Translations under genes and position numbers: made by a program
Assembly (NCBI RefSeq): GCF_000003855.2
Contig: NW_003101682.1
Coordinates: 6,490,779 to 6,554,778, forward strand
Source: Blastomyces gilchristii SLH14081
Lineage: Eukaryota; Ascomycota; Eurotiomycetes; Onygenales; Ajellomycetaceae
Reading direction: 5' to 3'
DNA: 64,000 nt
Shown: positions 48,540-60,945 of the stretch, piece by piece
How positions within the stretch are numbered: position 1 is the stretch's first letter
Layout: every line of letters begins with the position of its first letter
Notes under the pieces: generated by a model
Database searches by the model: none
Seen by the model: only the letters and a program-made list of their open reading frames with translations
Told to the model about the DNA's origin: nothing

Positions 48540-49620
48540 ATCCCTGTAAACCCTACTGCAGACACTCAGAAGCAGCCACCTGAATCATGAATAACTCTCA
48601 TAGAAGAAGTCTCAGAGAACTTATTAATTACTTATAAGACATCATTCTCTGCATCTGTGACAGAGGAACTCTCTGAACTCATGAATAAATCAATCTCAGT
48701 GAAGAACATTCTTGAGCATCTCTTATAAAATCAAGCTATTTTTCTACAAGAAATGCTTACTGTCTGTAAACACTCTTGAACTGAGTCTCTAGATATGATC
48801 TTCAGAGATATCTATAAACTGAAAAGAAACTTTCTTAAGCTGTGATCACTTAAGGCCACTTATTGAATCATAATCTATAAAAGCTTTTGTGAGTTTGTAT
48901 TTGAAATTGACTTACAAGCCTGACTGTGTGATATGAAAGATGAAGAAGCTGTCATCTACATGATAACAGGCCTCTATTACACTGAAGTCAAGGACTGGCT
49001 GAATTATCTAGAGAATAATCATGAGAGATTTCACTGATCTGTTCTCAAGATCTATTTAGAGAATAAGTTAAGAGACTTCATGAGCTGAACAGAGAATACC
49101 TGAGCTGTAATTATCAATATTAGAAAAAGAGATGAAGAATCTGATAAAGACTACTCACAGTACTTCATGAAATTGTGATATAAATTGAGATCTGTGAAAA
49201 CAGGGCTCTGAAACAAGACCTAAATAATGATATTTATGAAGAGACTGAATAAAGATATGCAGAACAAGCTCATTGAGTAAGACTCTAAGTTCTTGACTCT
49301 GAAGAAACTGATAACTCTCATTCACTACTTATGAATCACTGTGAGAGTTACAGATCTGCAGAGAGTAAATCATCAACTGACTCTGTGAGAGTCAGAACAA
49401 CAGAGAACAGATTTGCTAGAAAAAGATGATAAGATATAGAGAGATTCATATCTGACTGCTGAGCAGAGAGAAAGAGCTTTACAAGCTTCTGTAAACAGAG
49501 TGTATAATAGAGAGACTAAGGAAAAGAGACTCTACTTTATCTATTCTAAATTAGAACATCTTCACACAAACTGTTCAGACAAATTAAAATAGAAATTTAA
49601 GAAGTCATGAACAGAGTCAG
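48540..49620 (+). pseudogene. Gypsy gag, decayed
   Basis: Plus-strand frame with read-through shows a capsid-like helical region (around 48880-49200; segments such as YTEVKDWLNYLENNHERF) and ends in a remnant of a zinc knuckle (KLEHLHTNCSDKLK, about 49550). This corresponds to the Retrotrans_gag domain and CCHC finger. Stops are mostly TGA. Confidence 0.75.
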
Positions 49621-49749
49621 CAACAGCCTTCTTAAGAGTCTTGAAGCTGACATCTGAATCTGTTACTTCTTCAATGAAAATACTTACTTACAGAGAGAGA
49701 CTGTACTGCAGTGCTGCTGTCTCATAAGTATGAAAAGTATTGATGAACT

Positions 49750-52700
49750 CAGAATCTCAGATCACTGTGATGTTTCTAAAGCTTACAGAGTAAATGAGCT
49801 GAAAGATGAAGACTGAGAATCTACTCTTGTAATAAGCAGAGTATGAGAACTCAGACCTGAGAGCTGAGAGACTTATAAGAGTTATCTTTGAATTACAAGA
49901 TCTCTCTGAAATCTGGAGAAGATTTGCAGAAACTGTGATTATTATGAATATTGTAGATAATATATACTTGAGACTTATATAACTTCAAAGACACAATTCA
50001 TATATAGCTGTCTACAAGTCAGGTTTATACTTCTGATCAGTGTTGACAGACTTACTTATAAAGATAGAATCAGTTAATGCTGCAGAGTTGATTAGAGAAG
50101 ACAAGCTCATCTATATAATGACTTTATAAGTATCTGAGAATCTTATGATTATGAAAACTGAGCTTCAGATATCAGAGAAATACTGAGATCTTACAGAGAT
50201 ATTCAGCTCAGTAAAGACAGCTGAGCTTCTCTCTCACTGTGAGAAGAATCTGATAATAGATTTAATAGAAGAGTAGAAACTCTTCTGAGAATTAATCTAT
50301 AAACTCTCTCATCATGAGACAGAGGTCTTGTAAATCTATATAAAGAAGAATCTGAAGAATAACTTTATTCAATCTTCACAGACCTCTGTGAAAGCTTCTG
50401 TGATATTTATAAAGAAGAAGAATGAAGATCTCAGATTGTGTATAGATTATTATGACCTGAACTTCAAGATAATAAAGAGCTGCTATTCTCTGTCTCTGAT
50501 TGAGAATGTGATCAACTGTCTTACAGAAGCTGTCATATTCACATAACTGAATATAATTAATACATATACACAGCTGTGAATACAGTCTGAAGATGAATGA
50601 AAGACTGTCTTTAAAACTGTACTGAGATTATTTGAATATCTAGTAATGTCTTTTGATCTGACTAATGTCCTCACAGCATTTCAGTCTTTTATTAATAAAA
50701 TACTTCATATATATCTGAATGTCTTCATAGTAATATATCTGAATGATGTGATAATATACTTTATGAAGAAGAAAGAATACACTGAGCATGTGTGAAGTGT
50801 GTTGAAGGTCTTAGATAAGACAGAACTGTATATTAAGCTCACAAAGTGTAACTTCAGTATCTGCTGAATTAATTTCCTAGAATATGTAATCACTGTAGAT
50901 AATATTCAGATGAAATCTTCATAGATTGAGACTATTCTATCATGACTGAAGTTAACTAGTATTCATGAGATTCAGATCTTTCTGAGCTTTGTGAATTTCT
51001 ATAGACAGTTTATCTTTATATTTACAAGAATCTTCTTGACTCTTACAGACATGCTGAAGAGTGAAAATAAGAAGAAGTCATTCTATGAACAGAGAATGAA
51101 AAGATTATTAAGAAGAGAGAACTGTGAGAACTTTCTTATCTCAGAAGCTCATGAGGTCTTTATAAGATTAAAACAGGTATTCATGAATGCAGTGATACTG
51201 TTTCACTTTAATCTCTTACTCTTAATCAGATTGAAGACAGATATCTTCTTCTTTATGATTTCAGAAATAGTCTCACAACTACAGTTAAATGAGAACTGGG
51301 TTTCAGTGGCCTTTTTCTCACAGAAGATGTAACTTACAGAGATCAACTATGATATTCATGATCAGAAGCTTCTTACAATAGTAGAATTCTTCTATCACTG
51401 ATATTACTACTTTAAGAATCTTATAACAGTGATTACTGTTAGAACTGATTATAACAGCTTGTAACAGTTTACTTTAATCAAGAAACTCTTATAATGACAG
51501 ATTCACTGAGCTCAGAGACTGAGTGAGTTCTGATTCAAGATAGAATATATTAAGAGAACTAAGAACTCAGTGAATGAACTCTCTTACAGGTCAGACTATG
51601 TTAAGAAGATCAGAGTGACAGACACAGAGAGACTAGAGAAGACAGAAAAGCTTTACAGAATGCTTGAACTGAGTGTTGCAAAGAGATTGACTGAAAAGTC
51701 TCTCAATTCTCTGTAAGAGAAGAGAAGAGAGAGAGAGAAGAAGCCTGTATAACTACTTCTTATAACACTGAGAGTCAACACTCTGAAGATCTTTATAAGA
51801 ATTCTTGAAGAGAATATCTATAATCTGAAGAATTTATAGACTTTGAGAAGCACTGTAAAAGACCTGATATAAGAGAAAACAGAGTATAAGTCTTTATAAG
51901 ATCTTCTATTCAGATTGTCTGAACTGTAACTGAAGAATGAATATACTCAGTATATTTAAAAACTGCTTACAGCAGAGATCAATCCTGCAGAAATAAAGAA
52001 TTGAAGAGACTTAAATAGTCTCTTATAAAGAGATAGCTGAATTTATATACCTATGAATAAGTTTCTATATATAGAACTTATTAAAAGGTATTATAACTCT
52101 TCTCTAGTAAGTCATTTTACAGACACTAGAACTCATAAGTTGCTTGTAAGAAAATACTTCTGACTGAAGATATAAGAACTTATAAAGAAGATAGTGAATT
52201 CTTATACTATTTATCAGAGTTCACAGATAGTGTGATTCAGATTATATAAAGAACTTACTTCTCTACTCATTCTGTGAAAACCTTGAAAACAGCTAGAAAT
52301 GAATGCTCTTATGAGCCTCTCTGAAAGCAAGGACATATATGATGTCTGCTTTAACAGTGTGCTGATGATAGTGAATCACTTCATTAAAATAGCACACTTT
52401 ATACTCACCTGCAAGAACTTGAAGTCAAAGAATTTAACTCATATCTTTGTCTGTGATATGATTCAGTTGCATGAATTGTCTGTGAATATTGTCTTAGATA
52501 GAGGATTAATCTTTGCAGAAGAGTTCTGATCTGATCTGATAACTATACTGAAGATTTTATGAGATCTAAGCATGACTTTTCATCAACAGATAGATGATCA
52601 GATAGAATGCCTGATGAGTATATTGAAACAGTATCTGTGATACTTTGTCAATTATAATCAGAATGACTGAGTGTATTGATTATTACTTACAGAGTTTATA

Positions 52701-53500
52701 TACAATAACTTAAAATATGTTAGCACAGATAAAACCCTCTTTGAGATGCTCACTGAGACTCATCTGTGAATAATCTTGATAAACCTGCGAGAGTACACTA
52801 TAGAGTGTAGTGATATCTGTGAACAGGCTGAGAGAATTCAGAAGATCTGAGAGAAAGTCTGTAAATTCTTGAGAAAGACTCAAGAGTATCAGAAGAGATA
52901 CTATGACTTCAAGTATATTATAAAGAGTTTCAAGAAAGATGATAGAGTCTGACTAAGTCTAGAAAATATTACTATATGAAGATCTAGTAAGAAGCTGAAT
53001 CTCTTGTGAACAGAGTCTTATAAGATTGTGAAGAAAGTTAGTTTACAGTTCTACAGATTGAAACTGTTATCTAAGTTATAGATATACAATGTTTTTCATG
53101 TCTCTTTACTTCACAAATATAAGGAATTCTCAGAAGAGAACTCTGTGACTCATCACTCTGTTTATAAAGTACTAGAGAGTGAAAGAGAATATCAGGTCAA
53201 AGAAATTATTAACTCAGAGAAGTGAGATTGTAAGCTCTGATTCAAGATTCAGTGACAAGAGTATTCTGATAAGATGAATAAGTTCACTTAAGAATTATTC
53301 AGACAGATAAGATATCTGCAGAAGCTAAGACATGACTTTTATACTGTGAATTCTGATAAGTCAGAATGATGCAGTCTTTACTAAGAACCTGGTTATAATA
53401 AAGACATTAACACTGTCATTTGTAAACTCTAGTCTATAAGATGATGAGTTTCTACTGAGATAAACAGTCTGCAGTGTATACAAGGAAAGAAGAAATTATA
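49750..53500 (+). pseudogene. Gypsy pol, decayed
   Basis: RT begins near 50385 with VIFIKKKNEDLRLCIDYYDLN. Its catalytic box reads YLND at 50736-50747, where YLDD is expected (one G-to-A change). RNase H follows (about 50990-51340, FYRQFIFIFTRI...FFSQKM). The integrase zinc domain lies near 52050-52160 (RYYNSSLVSHF), the integrase core at 52299-52529 (DVCFNSVLMIVNHFIKIAHFI; IVLDRG), and a chromodomain near 53165-53310 (VYKVLESERE, then KIQ-QEYSDKMNKFT with TGA for Trp). The chromodomain marks a chromovirus. A dead copy. Confidence 0.85.
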
Positions 53501-53663
53501 TTCTTATTAAAGCTAAAAAACAAGAAAATAAACAGGGCTGTGAATACAATTTGAAGATCAATAAAGAAAAAACAAAGAAAACTCAAACTCATATTCTCAT
53601 TATCTGTAACACTCAATTCTCTCACAACTATCAATTTTCTTCTTCAAAGAAGCAGGAAGCATT

Positions 53664-54700
53664 ATGTCTGCAGTACAGACAATTATTACATTTGACATAA
53701 AAGCTGTCAGAAATGCACAGACTTCAGAGAAGCTGAATATCAGAGTATGTATAGTTGTGACAGAATCTTGAGAGCTGGCTGTCTGCATGTGTGATCAGAT
53801 ATCTCTTATGAAGCTGTGTCTGCTTCTTCAGTTGTGCTGAAGTATTCAGCCTGGAAATAATTGAAATATGAAGAGAAGGCTTATCTGTTCAGGTCAACTT
53901 CTGTCATGAATTTATAACATTTGCATTACCTTGATTACTCAGATTTTGCAGATACTCAGAGACTCATCTCTCATTGACAATGAAATTATGGAAATGTGCT
54001 GCAGTGTGAGAATCATTGATAGAAAACCTAGGTATATTTGCATATGTCTGGTCAGAAATTGTGTGAGCAGAGAAAAAGTGATTGTAGGTCTGCAGAACTG
54101 CAGGAGACACTGACAATATCAGAAGCTTTGTAAGAACTGTTAGCTAGAGTCTGTAAGGAATTACTTATAAGAAGACTTACAGCAAAGAAGGAGACTGTGC
54201 TGCTTAGAGTCAGAAGCTGGTCTGGAAGAGGCAGGGGATTGGCCGCTGGCCTGAAGATCAGGTGCAGTGGCAGAGCTGAAGGAAATGAAGATGTGATCAT
54301 GAGCAGTGACATCTCTGCTTCATCAGCTGATAAAAAGCAATCAGAGAAGTTGTGAGAATACTTATAAGAAGCTCAGCAGTGATCAGACATTGTTACAAAG
54401 ATATTGAAATTGAAAAATTTTTATTCTTGAGAAGTTCTTGAATTAATATGTGAATATTATCAGAAACACTCTCTCTCTGTCATCTGAGTGAAAACACTTC
54501 ACAGATGAATGAGAATACTCACAGTTTATAAGAATAAGAGCTGTTATAGAAAAAGAGAAAAGAAGATGAGATTCTGTGAACAGATCTGGGATATTTATAC
54601 TACTCTAGAGAGGTTTGCTTACACTGTGAGTGATTCTGTGAAACAGTCAGATTACTCTAGTAAATAAGAGTGATTGTGAATTGCAGGCCTGAATCTTTCT
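53664..54700 (+). pseudogene. extra 3' open reading frame(s) of the Gypsy element, decayed
   Basis: Between pol and the 3' LTR lie 1.7 kb that also read as former coding sequence. A frame from ATG 53664 (SAVQTIITFDIKAVRNAQ) continues with TGA stops to about 54290. A second patch (about 54405-54670) reads VLELICEYYQKHSLSVIWVKTLHR, then NKSCYRKREKKMRFCEQ. The patch suggests a former Cys-containing, basic nucleic-acid-binding region in which Cys codons became Tyr. It is not a standard Gypsy domain and I do not recognise it. Confidence 0.4.
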
Positions 54701-55206
54701 ATATAACTATAAAGAGTGATTGCAGACTGTGAACATCTTAATTCTACAATTCTACAGAGTTAATGAAAGAATGAAAAATTTCTCACAATTCTACAGTGTT
54801 AAAGAACAATGATTTATAAGAATAAGTGAAAGATTAACTCATAAATGTTTCTCTTTAATGAGAATGATCTCACAGAAAGTGATTCATCTGTGAGATAAAT
54901 CTGTGTAATAATCACACAAGAATCTTATGAAAATGATTGAGAGTCAACTGAAATTCTTTTATATGAAAGATGTGAGATGAATCTGCATGATAGTCAGAGA
55001 AGAATCTGTAGATTACAAAGAATCTTGCAGAATAAGAAACTGAGTGACAGACTCTTTTCTCTTTATAATAACAAGAGATTTTTCCTCACTGAGATTTTTT
55101 TATAGATGTGAAGGATTTTTAGTGAGTATCACTGCAGTGCTGAGCTGATTCTATGAAGTCACTCAGTGAAAGGCTTCACAGACAAAGTCTTAGAGAGAAG
55201 AGAGTA

Positions 55207-55464
55207 TGTAAGAAATTTCACTTCTTACAGATTCTTTATCTCTATTTCTATCTCTTATATAATCAATAGAGCTAGCGGCCCTTGGCTACACACAACTATA
55301 TAGACTGGAGTTCATGAATACTATTCACAACTCAGCTTGAATGCTATTATACATTTAATTCCTACATTTTATCTTTCTACCATGAATACTTCTAGTAGTT
55401 AACAGTACATATCATGCCAAGCTGCAAACACCCGAATAATCGCCTGCGAGCACTTATTCTTACA
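55207..55464 (+). repeat. Gypsy 3' LTR (258 bp)
   Basis: The inner (left) part is mutated (AATTTCACTTCTTACAG), while the outer (right) end keeps CpG sites (CCCGAATAATCGCCTGCGAG). This is the mirror image of the 5' LTR. TATAC follows at 55465-55469. Confidence 0.94.
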
Positions 55465-55469
55465 TATAC

Positions 55470-56105
55470 AGAGACAGATGTAGTGAGATGTTAAGTGATT
55501 TCAGCTGCAGTCATTTGATTCTGTAGCATTATCTGTATAAGATTCATAAGATTGCCTGCAGTGTAATAGATAGATTGATTTGAATCATTATTAAAAGTCA
55601 GCATTTCAGAGATAAGAAATGATAGAGAATTTAATGAGTTGAAATGAACAGATTCTGTAGATGAATATTAACTCTGCTTTTCTTTGTTCTGAAGTTTCTC
55701 TGTTATCTCATCATCAAATTTCATACTCTGGTGAAAACTGATCTCAGTCTCATCTTGCAAGTCAGGAGCTTTCTCATAATGAGTGATTATTCTATCAATG
55801 AGTCATCTAGTAAAGTGTGTGATTCTGAGCCTTGAGCTGAACTCTGAAGTAACAGATATATCACTTATATTAAGATGACTCTGCTTCTTCTAGATGTGTA
55901 AAAAAAAAGTGATATTCTTCACAATGAAGAACACACTTTCTCAAAAAAAAATATAAAGTATATGAATCTACTGATCAGCAGATTCAGAGAAAATGAAATA
56001 TCTCTAATAAAGAGTGAAAGTCTTTTCAAAAAAGGTGAACTATCTGTGTTAAAAAATGTTGATACAACATTCTAAAAAGAAAAACATGCTATTCAGGCTA
56101 TAATC
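55470..56105 (-). pseudogene. Copia 5' part (leader and gag start) cut off by the Gypsy insertion
   Basis: Minus-strand continuation of the Copia element between its 5' LTR (56106-56217) and the Gypsy insertion point. It should hold the primer-binding site and the start of gag. Frames are too damaged to name domains. Two short A/T-rich duplications occur. Confidence 0.6.
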
Positions 56106-56217
56106 TGTAGAATAGTTGAAGGTTGTGTATTGATAGATCTATCTACAAGAACATAATATAGTGGTGAGTCACGTGATCTAGTGGGATCGCTAACCGCAAC
56201 GGCCGTAAGGGCCAACA
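56106..56217 (-). repeat. Copia 5' LTR (112 bp)
   Basis: Identical to 43771-43882 except for three G-to-A differences. Followed by ATTAT (56218-56222). Confidence 0.93.
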
Positions 56218-56222
56218 ATTAT

Positions 56223-56539
56223 GTGGAAGGTGTAAAGCTTGTGTGATTGAAAGATTGCTGCTAGCTTGTGAAAAGTTATGTAGGCTACTGAGGCAAAAGA
56301 GCTCAATCATCACCAGCGCCTGCTGATAGAAGGGCTGACCAACCGCAGGACCTTCAACAAGTTATATAGTGAAAGGATTAGTAAGCCAGATCACGTGACC
56401 TGACACCCTCACTCACCAGAGTAACTATACACGATGCTATATACAAAATTCGCCTTCAAATCAAGTACAGATATAAAAAATGACTGGAAAATGTGTAGTA
56501 ATGAAAAACCAGTCATGAGATATATTATTTTTTATCCCT
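56223..56539. other. intervening sequence with a stem-loop
   Basis: Moderate-GC DNA between the Copia TSD and the next Copia remnant. ATGACTGG and its complement CCAGTCAT (about 56479-56518) form an 8-bp stem around a 22-24-base A/T-rich loop. No gene. It is not related to the putative LTR at 62058-62373, so it is not the partner LTR of the second Copia. Confidence 0.45.
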
Positions 56540-56682
56540 CTATCTCTCTATCTTCTTTATATTCTCTTTTCAACACATATATTTCAATGTTTCAAGTGAT
56601 TTAGTAAGCTCATTCACTGCATTCTCAGCAGATGAAACATATCAAATAAATATCTTATTCTTGTAAATGAGATTCTGAAGAA

Positions 56683-57188
56683 TAGACTGGCTGCTGAGAT
56701 TATGAATTTCATGTTTAATCTCATTTAATCTAGTCTCATACATTTCTTGATGTGAATTCCATTGAAACTAGTCATCAAAAAAACATGTAAAGTGACTATA
56801 TATCAGATCTTAAAATGAAATCATGACTTGAAAAAAATAAGAAGATAATCTCATTTAATCTCATTTAGTCTCATTCTTAGCATAAAGTTACTATTTTTAG
56901 ACATTTTAAGGTTTTTTTTAGACTATTTTTAATTTTTTAAAAAGTAACACTTTTTAATAAGACTTAAATGAGATTTAAAGTCATTTAAAGCAATAAAAAT
57001 AATTTAAATTGAGAAGTGAAAATTATAATCTCATTTGAAAAATGTAATAAGAGTAGACAGTAAGTCTCACTGAGACAGTATGAAACTACTATTTAATGTT
57101 AAAATCATGTAATAAGATCAGTTGAATTGATAATAAGACTATCAAAAAATCTGATTCTGATCTCAGACACAGTCACACGGTTAGTTTA
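56683..57188 (+). mobile_element. 506-bp hAT-type MITE (left copy)
   Basis: Flanked by CTGAAGAA on both sides (56675-56682 and 57189-57196). The ends read TAGACTGGCTGC and, on the other strand, TAAACTAACCGTG, which are mutated forms of TAGACTG. It aligns along its whole length, in inverse orientation, with 60440-60945, which is also exactly 506 bp. It has no coding capacity. It lies in the RNase H/C-terminal region of Copia-2. Confidence 0.88.
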
Positions 57189-60100
57189 CTGAAGAATGTG
57201 AAAACAGACCTCTATATACTTTAAGCAGTGTGAAATTGCTTCAGAAGAGAATAGCTCTATAACAGACTTATTATCAGTATGAATTGTATAAGTCAGATCA
57301 TTGACTATGATGAGAATGAGATAATCATCAGTATTCAGATTATTGAGATGAGATGAAATGAATTCAGCATCTTCTAGAAGCTCTCAGAGACAGATAAGCT
57401 TATATACAGTCTCAGAGAATGCAATATATTCAGCCTCTGTTAATGATTTGAAGACCTCTATTTACTGACAGCTCTGTCATGCAACAGAGTCATCTGTTAT
57501 ATAGATGATATAACTGATAATTGAACAAGATTCTGAATCTCTACTGACTCAATCAGTATCTGTGTATATTACAGATTCAATTTCAGCATCTCTGTGATAA
57601 ATTATACTCTCATTGATTGAACTCTGTAGATATCAGAGTATATACTTGTATACAGCTCAGTTCTTTGATGTAGGCTGAGAGCTGAATTATTCAAGAAATT
57701 CTGCAGCAAAGCTTATATCAGAATATGTATTAAATGCTAGATATTACAGAGATTCAATACTAAATTAATAGAATCATAGAATAAATTCTGCTGTGTATAC
57801 AATCAGTTTCTCATCATTATTCATATAATCAACATTTTTCTCTATAGAAGTGAATATAGAATGACAGTTATTCATTAAGAACTTCTTCAGAAGATTTCTT
57901 ATAAAGAGAGATTGAGAAAATATCAATGAAGTTAAATCTCTATTAATCTTCATTTCTAGATAGTGATTGAAATTCTCTACATTCTTGATCTCATAATTAG
58001 CAGTGATTTCAGCTTTGACTCAGTTCAGATTATCAATCTTCAGACTGTAGAGACAGACATTATTCACATAGATAATTATATAGATCTGTCTTTCATCATG
58101 AATAAATAGTCTGACATTATAGAGACTGACACAGAAGCTGAAGTATAATAGTATCTTTCACAGCTTCTCATATCATAAGAGTGCTACTTGCTTAAGATCA
58201 TAGAGTCTCTGCATCAACTCATACACAAGATCATCACAGTCTTCACAGAATTCTGTAAGTTGATTCATATATATTCATTCATCAGCAGAAAGCTGAGTAT
58301 TTAAAAAAGCAGTCATCATATCAATCTGTAGAACATATTATTCCCAGAATGCTAAGATCACTATAAGAGCTCAAGAGATAAATGCAGAGACAACAGATAT
58401 AAAGATTCTTAAGTAATTAACTCTCTTCTATTAATGATTTTCACAGACAACTCAGCAGGTCTTATAGCAGATAATCTCACTTATATTGTTGAACTTTTTA
58501 TCAAATACTCATTGACTGTGAAGAATACTCATTTATGATGTTCTCTCTATCAGTTATCAGATCTCTATCTGTTTCAAACAGTTAATCTCTTTAACACAGA
58601 CCTTGTAATAATATTTTCATTTCATAGAAGTTTTAATATATATGAGGTTTTTCAGAATCAGAAGTGCAGCAATCTCAGAATTGAAAGATAAGTCTTTAAG
58701 ACTATCTCTCACTGAAGCTTCTCTCACTGTAGTGATATCTCTTGTAAATGTCAGAGAGTTATCAGATTCAACTGTGAGTTCTGAGAAGTTCAATGTATTC
58801 TGCACTAAAAAGACAGATATTTTCACAGAGATATTATAGTCAATTCACTAATTATTAGTGAGTATAAGAAATAATGAACACTCAGATTGAATTTTCTTAT
58901 CAATGAACAGATTATCAATTGATGAATCAGAAATTGCTGAAGAAATTGTTGCAGTAAGTAAATCTGATATTATCAAAGAAATCACTGCAGCTGCTTTACA
59001 GGTCATATTGAGTAGAATCTTCAGATTGTGTGTTATAAGTATCAATGAATCAGTAAGATGAAGATTCTTCTGAAAGATAATATCTTTTAATATGTATAAA
59101 CACCTGTTGAAGAGGTTCATCAATCTATAATTAATAAAATTATTATATCTCATAAAAATCAACTCTTTGAAATGAGAAGTCATCTTATTAATGAGCTTGA
59201 GAACTATCTTCAAGAATGCTTTACAACCTCATCAGTGAATACTGCATGCAGAAGATAGAGCTTTAAGTCAGATCTCATACAGTGTAATCAGCTTTGTATT
59301 TTCAGAGCTCTTATACAATATTGTTGAGATTGATATAAGATTAAGCAGCTCTGTGACTGTAATAACCATCTTACTTCACATCTTCTTCAGAGCAGAGAAA
59401 TCTATTAATAGTGATCAGAACTTCTCAATGATCAAACTGATTAATTATTCAGATACTTCATCTTACTATGAAGTATAAAAGAGAGTCAGCTCTCACTTTA
59501 TTTCTTCACTGAGTATATATGCTGTGACTGTATTCAAATTCAATTCTTTATAATCTGAGTGAATGATTGCAATGCTATATCTCAGCAGATTCTTGATGAA
59601 TTGATTAAAGATCTGTAGATATCTTAACATCTTATTCTTACATTTTAATAGAAATATTCATCTTATTCAGATAACATCATCTGTAATCATTATTACAAGC
59701 TTCTTATCAGTGTAAGATAATATATCATTCTCAGTTTCAAGAGTCTTATCATCACTGAATATATTTATTCAAATCTTCAAGACCTTGCAGATGGCATGAT
59801 ATGATGTGAAATTCTTGTAGAAAGTGCATTTCTGTTTAGTCTTGACACATATGAAACAGAATGATAATTTTTTCAGATTAATAATAATAATATCAAATCA
59901 CAGATCTCTGATTACTTTTAATATACTATTTTCACTGATATGATCAAGTTGACAATGTCACTCATTTATCAAAAGCTGTTTCGGAAGAACTGTAGATAAT
60001 CAAGATAAAGATGAGATAATAAAGAAATCAGTATCTGAATTCTTAGAGTTGATTAACTGTTCAACCTTCTCACAGCTGAATAGTCTCAAAGACTCAGCAT

Positions 60101-60439
60101 TCAGATTATAATCTGTTGAGATTATCTTTAATTTCAGAACAGTTACATATGTCACTGCTTTATACATCAGATTATTTGTTATTTCATGAAATGTCAGTGA
60201 GCTGTCAGATAGAATGTAAATGTTATTATGAGACAGATTGATGTAGAAGATATCACTATTAATAGATAATAGAAACTCAAAGTAGTTTTCAGTATTAACT
60301 TGTATATTACAGTAAATATAGCTCTGATATTTTATAAGCTTAGCAGAGATCAGATTTGCAGATAGTTCTGACATATAGTATACATGATTAAATTCTATCA
60401 ATCTTTTACTCACTGAGATAAATGCAGTGCTGACACTCT

Positions 60440-60945
60440 TAGACTGACTGTGTAACTGTGTCTGAAACCAGAATCAGATTTTTTAATAGTCTCATTATCA
60501 ATTCAACTGATCTCATTACACAGTTTTAACATTAGATAGTAGTCTCATACTGTTTCAGTGAGACTTACTGTCTACTCTTATCACATTTTTCAAATAAGAT
60601 CATGATTTTCACTTCTCAATTTAAATTATTTTTATTGCTTTAAATGACTTTAAATCTCATTTAAGTGTTATCAAAAAGTGTTACTTTTTAAAAAATTAAA
60701 AATAGTCTAAAACAAACCTTAAAATGTCTAAAAATAGTAACTTTATGCTAAGAATGAAACTAAATAAGATCAAATGAAATCACTTTCTCATTTTTTTCAA
60801 GTCATGATTTCATTTTAAGATCTGATATAGAGTCACTTTGTATGTTTTTTTAATAACTAGTCCCAGCGGGATTCATGCTAAGAAATGAATGAGATCAGAT
60901 CAAATGAGACTAAATGTGAAATTCATAGTCCCGGCGGCCAGTCTA
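60440..60945 (-). mobile_element. 506-bp hAT-type MITE (right copy, opposite orientation)
   Basis: Flanked by GACACTCT on both sides (60432-60439 and 60946-60953). The plus strand starts TAGACTGACTGTG and ends GGCGGCCAGTCTA. It keeps CpG/CpC sites at the outer (right) end (CCCGGCGGCC), unlike the left copy. It lies between the protease and GAG-pre-integrase parts of Copia-2. Confidence 0.9.

Larger units (their letters stand above)
48217..55464 (+). mobile_element. complete Gypsy LTR retrotransposon nested in Copia (7,248 bp)
   Basis: Two 258-bp LTRs (48217-48474 and 55207-55464) begin TGTAAGAA and end TTCTTACA, an 8-bp perfect inverted tip, and are flanked by TATAC. The interior is on the plus strand with gag, protease, RT, RNase H, integrase and chromodomain in Gypsy (Metaviridae, chromovirus) order. 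A polypurine tract (AGAGAGAAGAGAG, about 55193-55204) precedes the 3' LTR. It sits inside the gag region of the surrounding Copia, so it inserted later. All frames carry many stops, mainly TGA at former Trp codons. Confidence 0.94.
43771..56217 (-). mobile_element. Copia LTR retrotransposon (interrupted by a Gypsy element)
   Basis: Two direct 112-bp LTRs (43771-43882 and 56106-56217), each TG...CA, differ at only three positions, and the insertion is flanked by ATTAT on both sides (43766-43770 and 56218-56222). The coding strand is minus: gag is on the right and RNase H on the left, so the left LTR is the 3' LTR. A purine tract (AAGGGGGGG, minus strand) sits directly before it. Without the nested Gypsy element the Copia is about 5.2 kb, a normal size. 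The interior is saturated with G-to-A and C-to-T changes and stop codons, so the element is dead. Confidence 0.93.

Noticed and set aside
56683..60945. The two ~500-bp inverted repeats as terminal inverted repeats of one 4.3-kb transposon, or as LTRs with primer-binding sites.
   Set aside because: Each copy has its own perfect but different 8-bp target duplication, and Copia coding order continues outside both. They are separate MITE insertions.
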